Assembly (NCBI GenBank): GCA_002392835.1
Contig: DGHX01000165.1
Coordinates: 3,590 to 34,375, forward strand
DNA: 30,786 nucleotides
Direction of reading: 5' to 3'
From: Prevotella sp. UBA3837
GTDB lineage: Bacteria; Bacteroidota; Bacteroidia; Bacteroidales; Bacteroidaceae
Below are positions 22,954-30,556 of the stretch, piece by piece. Below the pieces are notes generated by a model, which was given only the letters and a program-made list of their open reading frames with translations, ran no database searches and was not told the origin of the DNA. Position 1 is the stretch's first letter; the number at the start of each line of letters is the position of its first letter. The position numbers and the translations under genes were made by a program.

Positions 22954-23945
22954 ATTTGCTTACCCTCCCAGAAGCGTTTGGGGTTTGGCTTTGGCGGTTC
23001 CGGCTTTGGCGGCTCTGGGGCGGGTGGCGGTGCCACAGGCTTCTCTTCCTTGACGAGCTGCCCGAACTTCTCCAGTTTCTGGCTGATGGAGTAGCACAGG
23101 CTCATGCCCTGCTTGATACGTGTGTAGGCGGTGCGGAAGCTGTAGGGCAGCACGGAGTATTTGCGGTACTGCTCAGTATCGTCCAGTTCTACCAGCTCAT
23201 CGAGCTCGCAGCCTATGACGAATGCAGACACCACTTTCTGCACGCAGGCCTGCAGCTGCTGCGGCGTCATGGTGCTCTGTCCTGTAGAGACGTTGATGAG
23301 TTGCTCGCGCACGGCAGGCCAGAAGATGCCAAGTGCCGTGGTGGCTGCCGTCTTCTTCTGCTGATGTGCTGTCTCGTCAATGGCCTGCAGCATCTGCACA
23401 AACTGCTGGAACAACTGCATGAACTTGCCGTGGGCAGCCAGCGTCAGGCAAGGGGGCACGAAGCTCACGTTGTCCTCGCGCCATCCGTCCTCGTAGATGA
23501 TACGCCCGATGGGTATGCCGTAGCCGGGCAGACCCTTCTTCGGGTTGACGAGCGAGAAGGAGTACACTGGTTCCTTGTAGCCTTCGTTATTGTCGCTCCA
23601 CTCGTCAGGGTCTACATTGATACATAGCAGCAGCTCGGGATCCTCGGCGTCTCTTGGTATCTGGACGCGTCCGTCGAAGGTGTTGGTAAACTTGGTGTCG
23701 AAGTGCACGTCAATGAGCAGTCCGGCACGAGTGATGCCGGTGCACGAGAGTGCCTCTACGTCGACGAAGCCCTTGGTGATGCTGAGCTGCAACTCGAAGG
23801 GCTTGATGGTTGGGATGAGGCCGAAGCGCCCGTTGGCTGCCAGCATCATGGCTTGGCTGATGTATTCCGCGGTGCAGTCGTCGGAGGCTGTGAGCACCTC
23901 GTCGGTGAGGCGCATGCCTTTTTTCCAGCTGATTCTTTTTGGCAT
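22950..23945 (-). CDS. tssK: Type VI secretion baseplate protein TssK-like, short form with proline-rich tail
   Basis: In the 331-residue protein, the N-terminal part (ISWKKGMRLTDEVL, then NGRFGLIPTIKPFELQLSI and VDVEALSCTGITRAGLLIDV, residues 5-80) matches TssK, the baseplate protein that links the wedge to the membrane complex. Compare W-x-x-G-M-x-x, GLxP, and the beta strands ending in a hydrophobic LxD/H. Proteobacterial TssK is about 440 residues, so this is short. The region from about 200 to 295 is helical, and the last 33 residues are a Pro-Lys-Glu repeat tail (PEPPKPEPPKPNP). The tail could be a flexible tether or a binding site for another component. Gene order tssG-tssK-tssE-tssF supports the call. 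Confidence 0.7.
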   Translation of the reverse strand: MPKRISWKKGMRLTDEVLTASDDCTAEYISQAMMLAANGRFGLIPTIKPFELQLSITKGFVDVEALSCTGITRAGLLIDVHFDTKFTNTFDGRVQIPRDAEDPELLLCINVDPDEWSDNNEGYKEPVYSFSLVNPKKGLPGYGIPIGRIIYEDGWREDNVSFVPPCLTLAAHGKFMQLFQQFVQMLQAIDETAHQQKKTAATTALGIFWPAVREQLINVSTGQSTMTPQQLQACVQKVVSAFVIGCELDELVELDDTEQYRKYSVLPYSFRTAYTRIKQGMSLCYSISQKLEKFGQLVKEEKPVAPPPAPEPPKPEPPKPNPKRFWEGKQI

Positions 23946-23954
23946 ATAAGTCTT

Positions 23955-24830
23955 TTATATATTTGTATTATAGTTCAGGTAATTATAGAATTTCTCGTCG
24001 TTCAGGCGCAGCGGCGGCTCATCGTGCACGATGTCGAAGGTGAGCTCTTCTTCCAAGGCGAGGAAATAGTCCTTGACGAACAGCCGCAGCATCTCCACTT
24101 CGTCCAGGAAATGCAGGAAGTCCTTGCCGCATTCCTCGTCCGACCAGTAGCTGATTTCGTAGCTGCTGACGGTCTCGCTGTAGGTGTTGCCCACGTATCC
24201 CTCGCCCAGCGTCATGTCGAGCTGGTCCTCGTAGCGTGGCGCTTCGTCGGTGAACTGTCGCTTCTCGTTCTTAGGCTTGATGGCCAGCCCCTCTTCCATG
24301 AACACCTTGCGCAGCATGAGTGTGATGAGCGTGCGGTTGCCGCGTATGAGCTTGCAGTTGGGCAGGAAGGGGATGAGCTGCTTGATGAAGCGGTTCTGCT
24401 TCTGCTCCTCGCTGAGGCTGTCGCCTATGATTTGCTGCATCACCACATTGCCGGCCGTCAGCGGCTCTATCTTCGCCCTTACGTCGGCATGCAGCTTCAG
24501 CAGCAGCACGTCGATGGGCGCGAAGAAGAGGTATGCCTTGCGTATCTCCTCCTCCTGCTGCTCTATCTGCTCTTCGAAGCGCTCTTTCTCCTCGTATGCC
24601 GGCAGGTTGTCGAAGCGGTCGATGGGGTGGAACATGTACTCGGGCAGCGAGTTGTAGATGCTGTTGCGGCCCACCTTCACGTGCAGGACGTCATCCACCT
24701 CCTCCGTCTCGATGATGTCGTTGTAGGTGTTGCGCTTGTGCAGTCCCTGCAGCGCCACCTTCAGCTGCCCCTCGGGATAGTAGGAGAGCAGCACCTCGAT
24801 GTTGATGTCGTTTGGCAGGTTAGAAGGCAT
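23955..24830 (-). CDS. tssG: Type VI secretion baseplate protein TssG, Bacteroidota type
   Basis: The 291-residue protein fits the TssG pattern of T6SSiii: VKVGRNSIYNSLPEYMFH (51-68, compare LYDxLPExLFH), a Glu/Gln-rich helix (78-98), then RKAYLFFAPIDVLLLKLHAD (97-116, compare ARxFFLPFExE...RxxLE). CKLIRGNRTLITLMLRKVF corresponds to the later RGN helix. TssG pairs with TssF in the baseplate wedge in the cytoplasm. Its start lies inside the last codons of the E1-like gene (overlap of 11 bases), so the two are translated together. This physical linkage of a baseplate gene with an E1-like gene is the core of the unusual cluster. Confidence 0.7.
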   Translation of the reverse strand: MPSNLPNDINIEVLLSYYPEGQLKVALQGLHKRNTYNDIIETEEVDDVLHVKVGRNSIYNSLPEYMFHPIDRFDNLPAYEEKERFEEQIEQQEEEIRKAYLFFAPIDVLLLKLHADVRAKIEPLTAGNVVMQQIIGDSLSEEQKQNRFIKQLIPFLPNCKLIRGNRTLITLMLRKVFMEEGLAIKPKNEKRQFTDEAPRYEDQLDMTLGEGYVGNTYSETVSSYEISYWSDEECGKDFLHFLDEVEMLRLFVKDYFLALEEELTFDIVHDEPPLRLNDEKFYNYLNYNTNI

Positions 24831-26124
24831 CGGCAGTAAGTTCTATGTACGACACTCCCTGTTCGCTTGACACCATGAGCACGTCGTAGGGCGGTATGCC
24901 TATCTGCTCGAGCGTGAGCTGCTGGTAGGGGAAGCGGTCGTCGATGTTCTCGAAGAAGTGTTTGTGTATGAGCGTGCGGTAACTCAGCTGGCGCAGCTCG
25001 GCATCCTGTTTGATGTATTCGTCGAGCTTCGACTCTGGAATCATCACCTGGAACTCCTTCTCCGGGCGGTCGCTGACGATGACGTCGATGAACTTGTTGT
25101 TCACCATGTTGATCTCCACCTGCTCTGTGCCCAGCATCTGGCGCAGCCGCTCCAGCACGTCGCCCACGGTCATCTTTGCCGAGAGGTCTGGGCACTCCAC
25201 CACGTTCTCCCACTGTTCGTGGGCGGGGCAGTTGGCCTTCCATGCGCCGATGCGGTAGATGTTGGTGGCACAGGTCATGCCTTCATAGCGCAGCATCTTT
25301 CCCTCCAGCGTCTTGAAGGGCGGTGCGGGCTTCAGTGCCTTTGTGGGTTTGATGTCGCCGATGGGCTTCACTATCTGTATGAGCGGCTTCTCCTGCTGCT
25401 GCTCTGTATGGGGGGCTTGTGTCATGCCCTCGGCATCCTGTTCGCCGATGGTGTCCTTGTGTATGATCTTCATGGCCTCCTGCACCTGCAGGGCGCCCAC
25501 GATGCTGGCGCTGATGGGTGTGGTGGCTATGCGTCCGTGCTCGGTCTGTGTGCGCACTACGTCGGCGCAGCCGGTGCGCAGCATGATGTTGTTGAACTCG
25601 TCGCGCGACAGGCCGCACTCATAGCAGGCCACGCCGGGGCTGTAGACCTTCACCACGCCGGTGAGGTTCTCGATGCTGCCGTCAATCCAGCTCTTGCCGG
25701 CCCGCATGGCCATGCGGTTCAGCAGGTAGCGTGCCAGTCGGCTGTCTAAGCAGCCGATGATGACATCGACCGAGCGGTACAGTCCGAAGCCTACCTCCGA
25801 GAAGAGGTTGCCCACGATGGGTGTTACCTCTATCTGCGGGTTGATCTCGCGGGCCCGTTTGGCCACGATGTCGGCCTTGAAGGCGTGGCTGTAGGCGTCC
25901 TCCTCGCGGAAGAGGATGGAGCGTGTGAGGTTTGACAGCTCTATGCGGTCGAAGTCGGCCACGTAGATATGTCCCACGCCGAAGAGCGCCAGGTTCTTCA
26001 CCACCTCGTTGCCCAGTGCGCCGGCACCAGCCACGAGCACGCGTGCCTGTTTCACGCGGTCCTTCTTGAACCAAGAGAGCAGGGTGAACACGCCCTCTCC
26101 CCATTCATATTGCTGCTTTTCCAT
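24820..26124 (-). CDS. E1-like (ThiF/MoeB-fold) ubiquitin-activating-type enzyme
   Basis: In the 434-residue protein, residues 25-222 are an E1-like adenylation domain: GAGALG (33-38), VADFDRIELSNLTRSILF with Asp57, Asp59, Asn65 and Arg68, and GCLDSRLARYLLN. A CxxC pair sits at Cys167 and Cys170 (ACYECGL). TGCADV follows at residues 184-189, where Cys186 sits where the thioester cysteine lies in eukaryotic E1 subunits (compare ACIECTL then MCTIAS in Uba3). Residues 223-270 are a linker. Residues 275-434 form an extra region with Cys285, Cys299-x-x-His302 and Cys311, ending LTLEQIGIPPYDVLMV and GVSYIEL, which could be a beta-grasp (UFD- or ubiquitin-like) domain. It would adenylate and carry a ubiquitin-like protein. 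It ends TADAF, without Gly-Gly. MoeB/ThiF roles are unlikely, given the neighbours and no cofactor genes. Confidence 0.8.
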   Translation of the reverse strand: MEKQQYEWGEGVFTLLSWFKKDRVKQARVLVAGAGALGNEVVKNLALFGVGHIYVADFDRIELSNLTRSILFREEDAYSHAFKADIVAKRAREINPQIEVTPIVGNLFSEVGFGLYRSVDVIIGCLDSRLARYLLNRMAMRAGKSWIDGSIENLTGVVKVYSPGVACYECGLSRDEFNNIMLRTGCADVVRTQTEHGRIATTPISASIVGALQVQEAMKIIHKDTIGEQDAEGMTQAPHTEQQQEKPLIQIVKPIGDIKPTKALKPAPPFKTLEGKMLRYEGMTCATNIYRIGAWKANCPAHEQWENVVECPDLSAKMTVGDVLERLRQMLGTEQVEINMVNNKFIDVIVSDRPEKEFQVMIPESKLDEYIKQDAELRQLSYRTLIHKHFFENIDDRFPYQQLTLEQIGIPPYDVLMVSSEQGVSYIELTADAF

Positions 26125-26166
26125 AGTTTTTTATTGTTGCGGTTCTTTCAGTAGAAGCGGTAGATG

Positions 26167-26236
26167 CTATAGATGCTATAGTAGCTATAGTAGCTATAGA
26201 GACTATAGAGCCTATAAGGTGCTATAGTTGCTATAG
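26167..26236. repeat. 9-bp minisatellite built on the palindrome CTATAG
   Basis: CTATAG occurs at 26167, 26176, 26185, 26194, 26203, 26222 and 26231, with a variant CTATAA at 26212. The spacing is exactly 9 bases except for one added base before 26222. Each unit reads about GCTATAGNN. The tract lies in the gap between the RING/FHA gene and the E1-like gene. Confidence 0.9.
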
Positions 26237-26271
26237 CTCTGGGGACCGCTTGTGCTACGGCCCCCAGAGCT
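26235..26271 (-). terminator. Intercistronic hairpin between the RING/FHA gene and the E1-like gene
   Basis: A 10-bp perfect inverted repeat, AGCTCTGGGG (26235-26244) with CCCCAGAGCT (26262-26271), loop 17 bases, starting 12 bases after the upstream stop. No U-run follows on the minus strand. It may therefore be an attenuator or an mRNA-stabilising structure rather than a full terminator. Confidence 0.45.
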
Positions 26272-26283
26272 GATGAGAGGCGA

Positions 26284-28662
26284 TTATGACTCTACGTATT
26301 CGAAGATGGTGTCGCCCACCTTGAAGGTGTCGCCGTTGTTCAGCACCGTGGGCTTGTTGATGCCCATCTCCGAGCGCATGTTGTACACCACGCCGGTGGC
26401 CAGAGCCTTCATCATGGGCAGTGTGCGCTCCGGGTCTATGTACAGCTGCACGTGCTCGTCGGCCACCTTGCTGGCCTTCTCCCAGTTCAGCTGCACCTCG
26501 CAGTCGCCGCTGTGTCCCAGCGTCACCTTGTTGCCGCCGCCGGTGGCGTTCATCCATTTGTGTATAGGAATTCTCTGTCCGGCCTTCACGCCGTTCTTGA
26601 TGACGAGGAAGTAGCGCTCTGCCAGCATACGCACGGTGACGAGCGATGCGCCCAGGCCGCCGCCGTAGATGATGAAGTCGAGCAGCATGTTCAGCCAGCC
26701 CACATTGCCGATGGTTCCGCTGATGAGCACGATGAAGCCGATGGCAGCCGAGATGAGGCCGCCGAGCAGTGCGCTCTTCATGGGGATGGACGACTTGATG
26801 GTGAGGCTCAGCGCCACGCATACCGAGAACAGTATGTAGGCGGGCAGCGAGCAGTACCAGGGGATGTAGGTGGTGCCCACTGCTGAGAGCAGCACGCAGA
26901 AGATGATGCCGCCCACGGCCATGGCGGCCATGCCGATGATGCCCGAGAGCAGTGACAGTCCGAAGATCTTCAGGTAGATCATGGCGTCCTTCTTACGGTA
27001 CTCGTCGAAGTAGCGGAAGACGAGCGAGAGGAAGAAGCCCAGCAGCAGTCCGATGGCGAGGAAGGCCGACACCTTGTTGGCGCAGTCGCCCATCATCATC
27101 TTCTGGTCCTCGTTGGTGAAGAAGGACTTGGCGATGCCCTCGCCGATGCCGTGGAACATGCTGCCGCGTCCGGTCAGCTCGAAGATGATCCAGCTCACCA
27201 GTGCGGCCAGTATGCCGGCCAGCGTCTGGTAGGTGTCGCGGAGCGTGGCCTTCGAGAACATCTGCTTGAAGTCGACGTGGTCCTGAATGCCGTCCTTACA
27301 GTTCTGTCCGAACTCCACGCACTTGTAGCCGTTCTGCTGCCAGCAGGGCACGTGCATGATGTGCTTACACTTGGTGACGACGAGCTGTCCGGGCTGCAGG
27401 TCCTGTCGGCAGTAGGTACAGATGCGTCGCGAGATGCCCTCCTCGGGCACGTACTTCTTATAGTACTTCATGCTGAACCGCTTCGACTTGATGAAGGGCA
27501 CGAGCACCTTCATCACCAGGAAGAAGAAGGCGAAGGTGAGCAGTGCTATGAGCAGTGCCACGAGGAACTTCGTGGCGGTGTCGCCGGCGCTCTCAGCCTT
27601 TATGGGCCACGGTGTCTCCACGCTGCCGATGCTGTAGTCGCCCTGTCCGGCAGCGGCGCCCTTCCACTCAGCGGTGTAGTTCACCACACCGGCGTAGGTC
27701 TTGTCCTTCGTGGCGCGGTAGGTGTAGGCAAAGTCGTACATGGCGTCCTTCACCACCTGCTTAAAGTCGTTGAGCACGCTGTTCAGGTCGTCGGAGGGCT
27801 TGTACGAGCCCTGGCGGTCAGCGAGCACGTTGCCGTCGGCATCGCGCGGTGTCGACACGCCTTTCAGCGTCAGCTCCACGTTCTCGTCGACACCCTGTCC
27901 GGTGTAGTACAGGGCGTAGACCTTAGGTACCACGTGCGTGGCGTTGGCCTGATAGTCTGTCACCTCTACGAAGGTGATGATCTCGTCGGCCGGGCGCAGG
28001 TTACCCTCGGTGAAGACGAAGAGCAGGTTCTTGTCCTTGTTGGCGGCAGCTCGCGTGGCAATGATGTCGTTGCGCGAGTAGGCGGCCTCGGTGCGCACGG
28101 AGTCCTCGAACTCAGCCTTCTCTCCCGTGAACTCAGCCAGCTTTGAGTAGAGTGCTCCGTAGAAGTACTTGCTCTCCGACTGCTTGTGGAAGAGCGGCTC
28201 GAAGGTCTTCAGGTTGCGCTTCGTGACCAGCTGTGTCGACGTCACCTCGTCGCCGAAGAACGACAGGTAGACGCAGCTGTCGGGTGCGCTCTCCACGAGC
28301 TGTCCCACGGCGTCGTATATCTGTCCCTTTCCCTCCTCGGGTATGCTCATGTCGACGAGCACCGAGAAGGTGAAGTTGGCCGGTATGCGCTGCCCTGAGC
28401 TCAGTGCGCTGATCATGGCGCGCTCGGGGGCTATGGGCTTCTGGTCCTCGTAGATGACGAGGTATTTCTCCAGGTTGGCGGTGGTGGCGTCGACGCTTGA
28501 GTTGCCGTCGCTGTCGAGCACCTTCAGGAACAGCGTGATGCTGTCCTTGCCCTCACCATATTCATACTTTCTGTCGCAGAACTGTATTGACTTCACGTCC
28601 TGCGCGCTCACTTGTGCCGCGCTGGCCAGCAGGGCACATCCGAAAATCAGTTTCTTTATCAT
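26284..28662 (-). CDS. Multipass membrane protein: periplasmic vWA-like domain, RING-H2-type finger, FHA domain
   Basis: The 792-residue protein has a signal peptide (1-21, ending QVSAQ). The periplasmic part (22-365) contains a vWA-like segment, FSVLVDMSIPEEGKGQIYDA (99-118), with a degenerate MIDAS (Asp-x-Ser-x-Pro) and KNLLFVFTEG later. A first transmembrane helix spans about 366-388. The following cytoplasmic loop has Cys415, Cys418, Cys432, His434, His437, Cys440, Cys448 and Cys455: the C-C-C-H-H-C-C-C order of a RING-H2 finger, with a longer last spacing (x6). About six hydrophobic helices follow (480-497, 532-549, 565-592, 603-622, 631-651, 658-676). Then a C-terminal FHA domain (about 695-792; VTLGHSGDCEVQL, ADEHVQLYI, LNNGDTFKVGDTIFEYV) should bind phospho-Thr. 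The start overlaps the JAMM gene stop (TAATG). It could bring E1/E2 chemistry and kinase output to the inner membrane. Confidence 0.82.
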   Translation of the reverse strand: MIKKLIFGCALLASAAQVSAQDVKSIQFCDRKYEYGEGKDSITLFLKVLDSDGNSSVDATTANLEKYLVIYEDQKPIAPERAMISALSSGQRIPANFTFSVLVDMSIPEEGKGQIYDAVGQLVESAPDSCVYLSFFGDEVTSTQLVTKRNLKTFEPLFHKQSESKYFYGALYSKLAEFTGEKAEFEDSVRTEAAYSRNDIIATRAAANKDKNLLFVFTEGNLRPADEIITFVEVTDYQANATHVVPKVYALYYTGQGVDENVELTLKGVSTPRDADGNVLADRQGSYKPSDDLNSVLNDFKQVVKDAMYDFAYTYRATKDKTYAGVVNYTAEWKGAAAGQGDYSIGSVETPWPIKAESAGDTATKFLVALLIALLTFAFFFLVMKVLVPFIKSKRFSMKYYKKYVPEEGISRRICTYCRQDLQPGQLVVTKCKHIMHVPCWQQNGYKCVEFGQNCKDGIQDHVDFKQMFSKATLRDTYQTLAGILAALVSWIIFELTGRGSMFHGIGEGIAKSFFTNEDQKMMMGDCANKVSAFLAIGLLLGFFLSLVFRYFDEYRKKDAMIYLKIFGLSLLSGIIGMAAMAVGGIIFCVLLSAVGTTYIPWYCSLPAYILFSVCVALSLTIKSSIPMKSALLGGLISAAIGFIVLISGTIGNVGWLNMLLDFIIYGGGLGASLVTVRMLAERYFLVIKNGVKAGQRIPIHKWMNATGGGNKVTLGHSGDCEVQLNWEKASKVADEHVQLYIDPERTLPMMKALATGVVYNMRSEMGINKPTVLNNGDTFKVGDTIFEYVES

Positions 28663-30518
28663 TATCTGTTCTGTTTAATCCAGTTTTTCAGTACTTCCAT
28701 TCTCTGTTCGCCATAGAAGCTGTACTCTGTGCAGAGGTCGCCGTTGATGACGGGTATCGTTGTCAGCAGCCCGTCGTTGGGTGTGTACACCAGCACGTAG
28801 TGTATGCGGTCCAGATAGTCCTGGACGGCCTTCCGCACGGTGGGTATGCTGCAGTGTGGTGCCGATACGAAGCATCCTGTGAGGCTGAGCTTCGGCTCGC
28901 TGTCGCTGTCGCTGATCTTCTCGGCTACATACTCCACCTTCTGTCCTTGCTGGTTGGCATATCCGTGCAGCAGGGCCATCACGTCGTCGCCCTCGGTGGC
29001 GAGGTCCATGCAGATGTCGATGACGACGCTCTTGCTCAGCTGGACGGCCTGGCAGCTGTCGTCATGGTCCTGTGTCTTCTCCAGGGTGTTGAAGAACTCG
29101 CTGGCGCTCAGCTCCTTCTTGGCCTCGCCTCCGGCCTGTGCCACGGGGCGCTGCACGGCGGTCTTCAGGCTCTGCTGTGCCCACTGGTACCACTCCACGA
29201 GCGAGTACATCTTCTTCAGGTCCTGCTTCGAGTTGATGGTGGTGTCGCGGCGGTAGGTGAACACGCCTACGTCCTGCATGGGCGTGAGTATGTCCACGAC
29301 GAGTGCGGTGAGGAAGTTGGGGTGTGTGGGGTGCTTCAGCTGGTCCTGCACCGATGTGTCGCTGTTGCTGAAGAAGACGCCCAGTCCCGGGTGTGAGTGT
29401 ACCCAGCAGGTCAGGTCATACTGCAGGTTCGTCTCGCGGCGCAGGCGGCGCAGCTCCTCGAGCACCTTCAGCTTGATCTTTCCGCCGAAGTTCAGGGCAT
29501 ACTCCTCGAACACGGCATCGTCGCCGGGCAGTACTATCTCCTCCAGTGACACATAGTACTCGTTGGTCTCCTTGTCGTAGACCCAGCGTCCCAGCACCAT
29601 GCAGCCGTCCTCCTTGGGGCTTTCGGGGTTGCGCAGGTCTTCCGCGTACATATTATATATGTCTACGATGCACTGGTTCTTGATGTACATGCGTCGCACG
29701 GCGCTCTCGTAGGTGAAGTCTACGGCATCCACCTGCAGGTAGTTGGGGTTGTCTATGACATCCTCCAGGCTCTGCTTCTTCAGGATGGTGGCTGTCTTTC
29801 GCCTGACGATGATGTTACCGTCGGCCGACACCTGCTGTCCCTGCATGTTCGTGTTTGCGGCTCCGCTGCCTGCCGGCCTGCTGGCGGGGCCTGCCGGCCT
29901 CGGCTTGGCCGGCGTGGGGGTGTAGACGTTGGCTTTGCTCTTCTTGCTCCTGGCAGCTATGGCGATGATGATGAGCAACAGCAGCAGTGCGCCCACAATG
30001 ATGCCGATGAGCTTCCAGTTCAGCCCGGCGATGCCCTCGTCGTCCTTCACCTCTATCTCTGCGCGCAGGCGCTTCAGGTTGTTCGAGATGGTGTTGAAGC
30101 GTGCGTCGATGGAGTCCTCCATCTGTTTGCGCACGTCCACTTTCTGCTGTGCGTCCAGCTCGGGGTATTGGTCGATGATGGCCTGTATGAGCCGTTCCGA
30201 CTTTTCCTTGTTGTCGTTCAGTTGCTGCTGTGTCTGCTCCACATACTGTGTGAGCTGATTCTTCTGCACATATTCGGCGCGGTTCTCTTTCAGGTTCAGC
30301 AGCTCGTTGATGTATTTCTCAATCTCGCTGTTGATGACCCGCTGTGTGGCATCGCAGAAATAGCTGTGTTCCTGCAGCTGTTTCTGGAAGGCTTCCATCA
30401 CCGTCGGCTTTGGCGGCTCTTGCACGCTCGTCCTGCGCCTTGCTGCGTCGGCTCCGGGTGCGAATGCCGGTGAGAGCAGCAGTGCCATGAGCAGTGCGAA
30501 TACATGAATCTTTCTCAT
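28662..30518 (-). CDS. Membrane-anchored JAMM/MPN metallopeptidase (deubiquitinase-like)
   Basis: The 618-residue protein has a signal peptide (1-25) and a Gln/Glu-rich coiled-coil periplasmic region (about 60-160). One transmembrane helix follows (169-190, IIVGALLLLLIIIAIAA), then a Pro/Ala/Gly linker (199-225). The cytoplasmic JAMM domain has His374-Ser-His376, seven residues, Ser384 and Asp387 (HSHPGLGVFFSNSD), which is the exact H-x-H-x7-S-x2-D zinc motif. Glu303 (KEDGCMVLG) sits where AMSH/Rpn11 enzymes hold the catalytic Glu. It should cleave after a ubiquitin-like protein, either maturing it or removing it from targets, or possibly process another C-terminal tail. A further domain of about 120 residues (490-618) is not recognised. 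It is coupled to the RING/FHA gene by a TAATG overlap. Confidence 0.87.
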   Translation of the reverse strand: MRKIHVFALLMALLLSPAFAPGADAARRRTSVQEPPKPTVMEAFQKQLQEHSYFCDATQRVINSEIEKYINELLNLKENRAEYVQKNQLTQYVEQTQQQLNDNKEKSERLIQAIIDQYPELDAQQKVDVRKQMEDSIDARFNTISNNLKRLRAEIEVKDDEGIAGLNWKLIGIIVGALLLLLIIIAIAARSKKSKANVYTPTPAKPRPAGPASRPAGSGAANTNMQGQQVSADGNIIVRRKTATILKKQSLEDVIDNPNYLQVDAVDFTYESAVRRMYIKNQCIVDIYNMYAEDLRNPESPKEDGCMVLGRWVYDKETNEYYVSLEEIVLPGDDAVFEEYALNFGGKIKLKVLEELRRLRRETNLQYDLTCWVHSHPGLGVFFSNSDTSVQDQLKHPTHPNFLTALVVDILTPMQDVGVFTYRRDTTINSKQDLKKMYSLVEWYQWAQQSLKTAVQRPVAQAGGEAKKELSASEFFNTLEKTQDHDDSCQAVQLSKSVVIDICMDLATEGDDVMALLHGYANQQGQKVEYVAEKISDSDSEPKLSLTGCFVSAPHCSIPTVRKAVQDYLDRIHYVLVYTPNDGLLTTIPVINGDLCTEYSFYGEQRMEVLKNWIKQNR

Positions 30519-30556
30519 AGGGTATTAAATTGAGTCGTTGTGTTTTAGTGCTTTTA

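Noticed and set aside
24820..26124. Molybdopterin or thiamine adenylyltransferase (MoeB/ThiF)
   Set aside because: No moaD, thiS, thiG or related genes are nearby; the enzyme overlaps tssG and has an extra C-terminal domain.
12352..30518. Phage or prophage origin of the baseplate genes
   Set aside because: No capsid, terminase, integrase or tail-fibre genes are seen. TssK and the kinase/phosphatase/FHA set point to type VI secretion rather than a phage.
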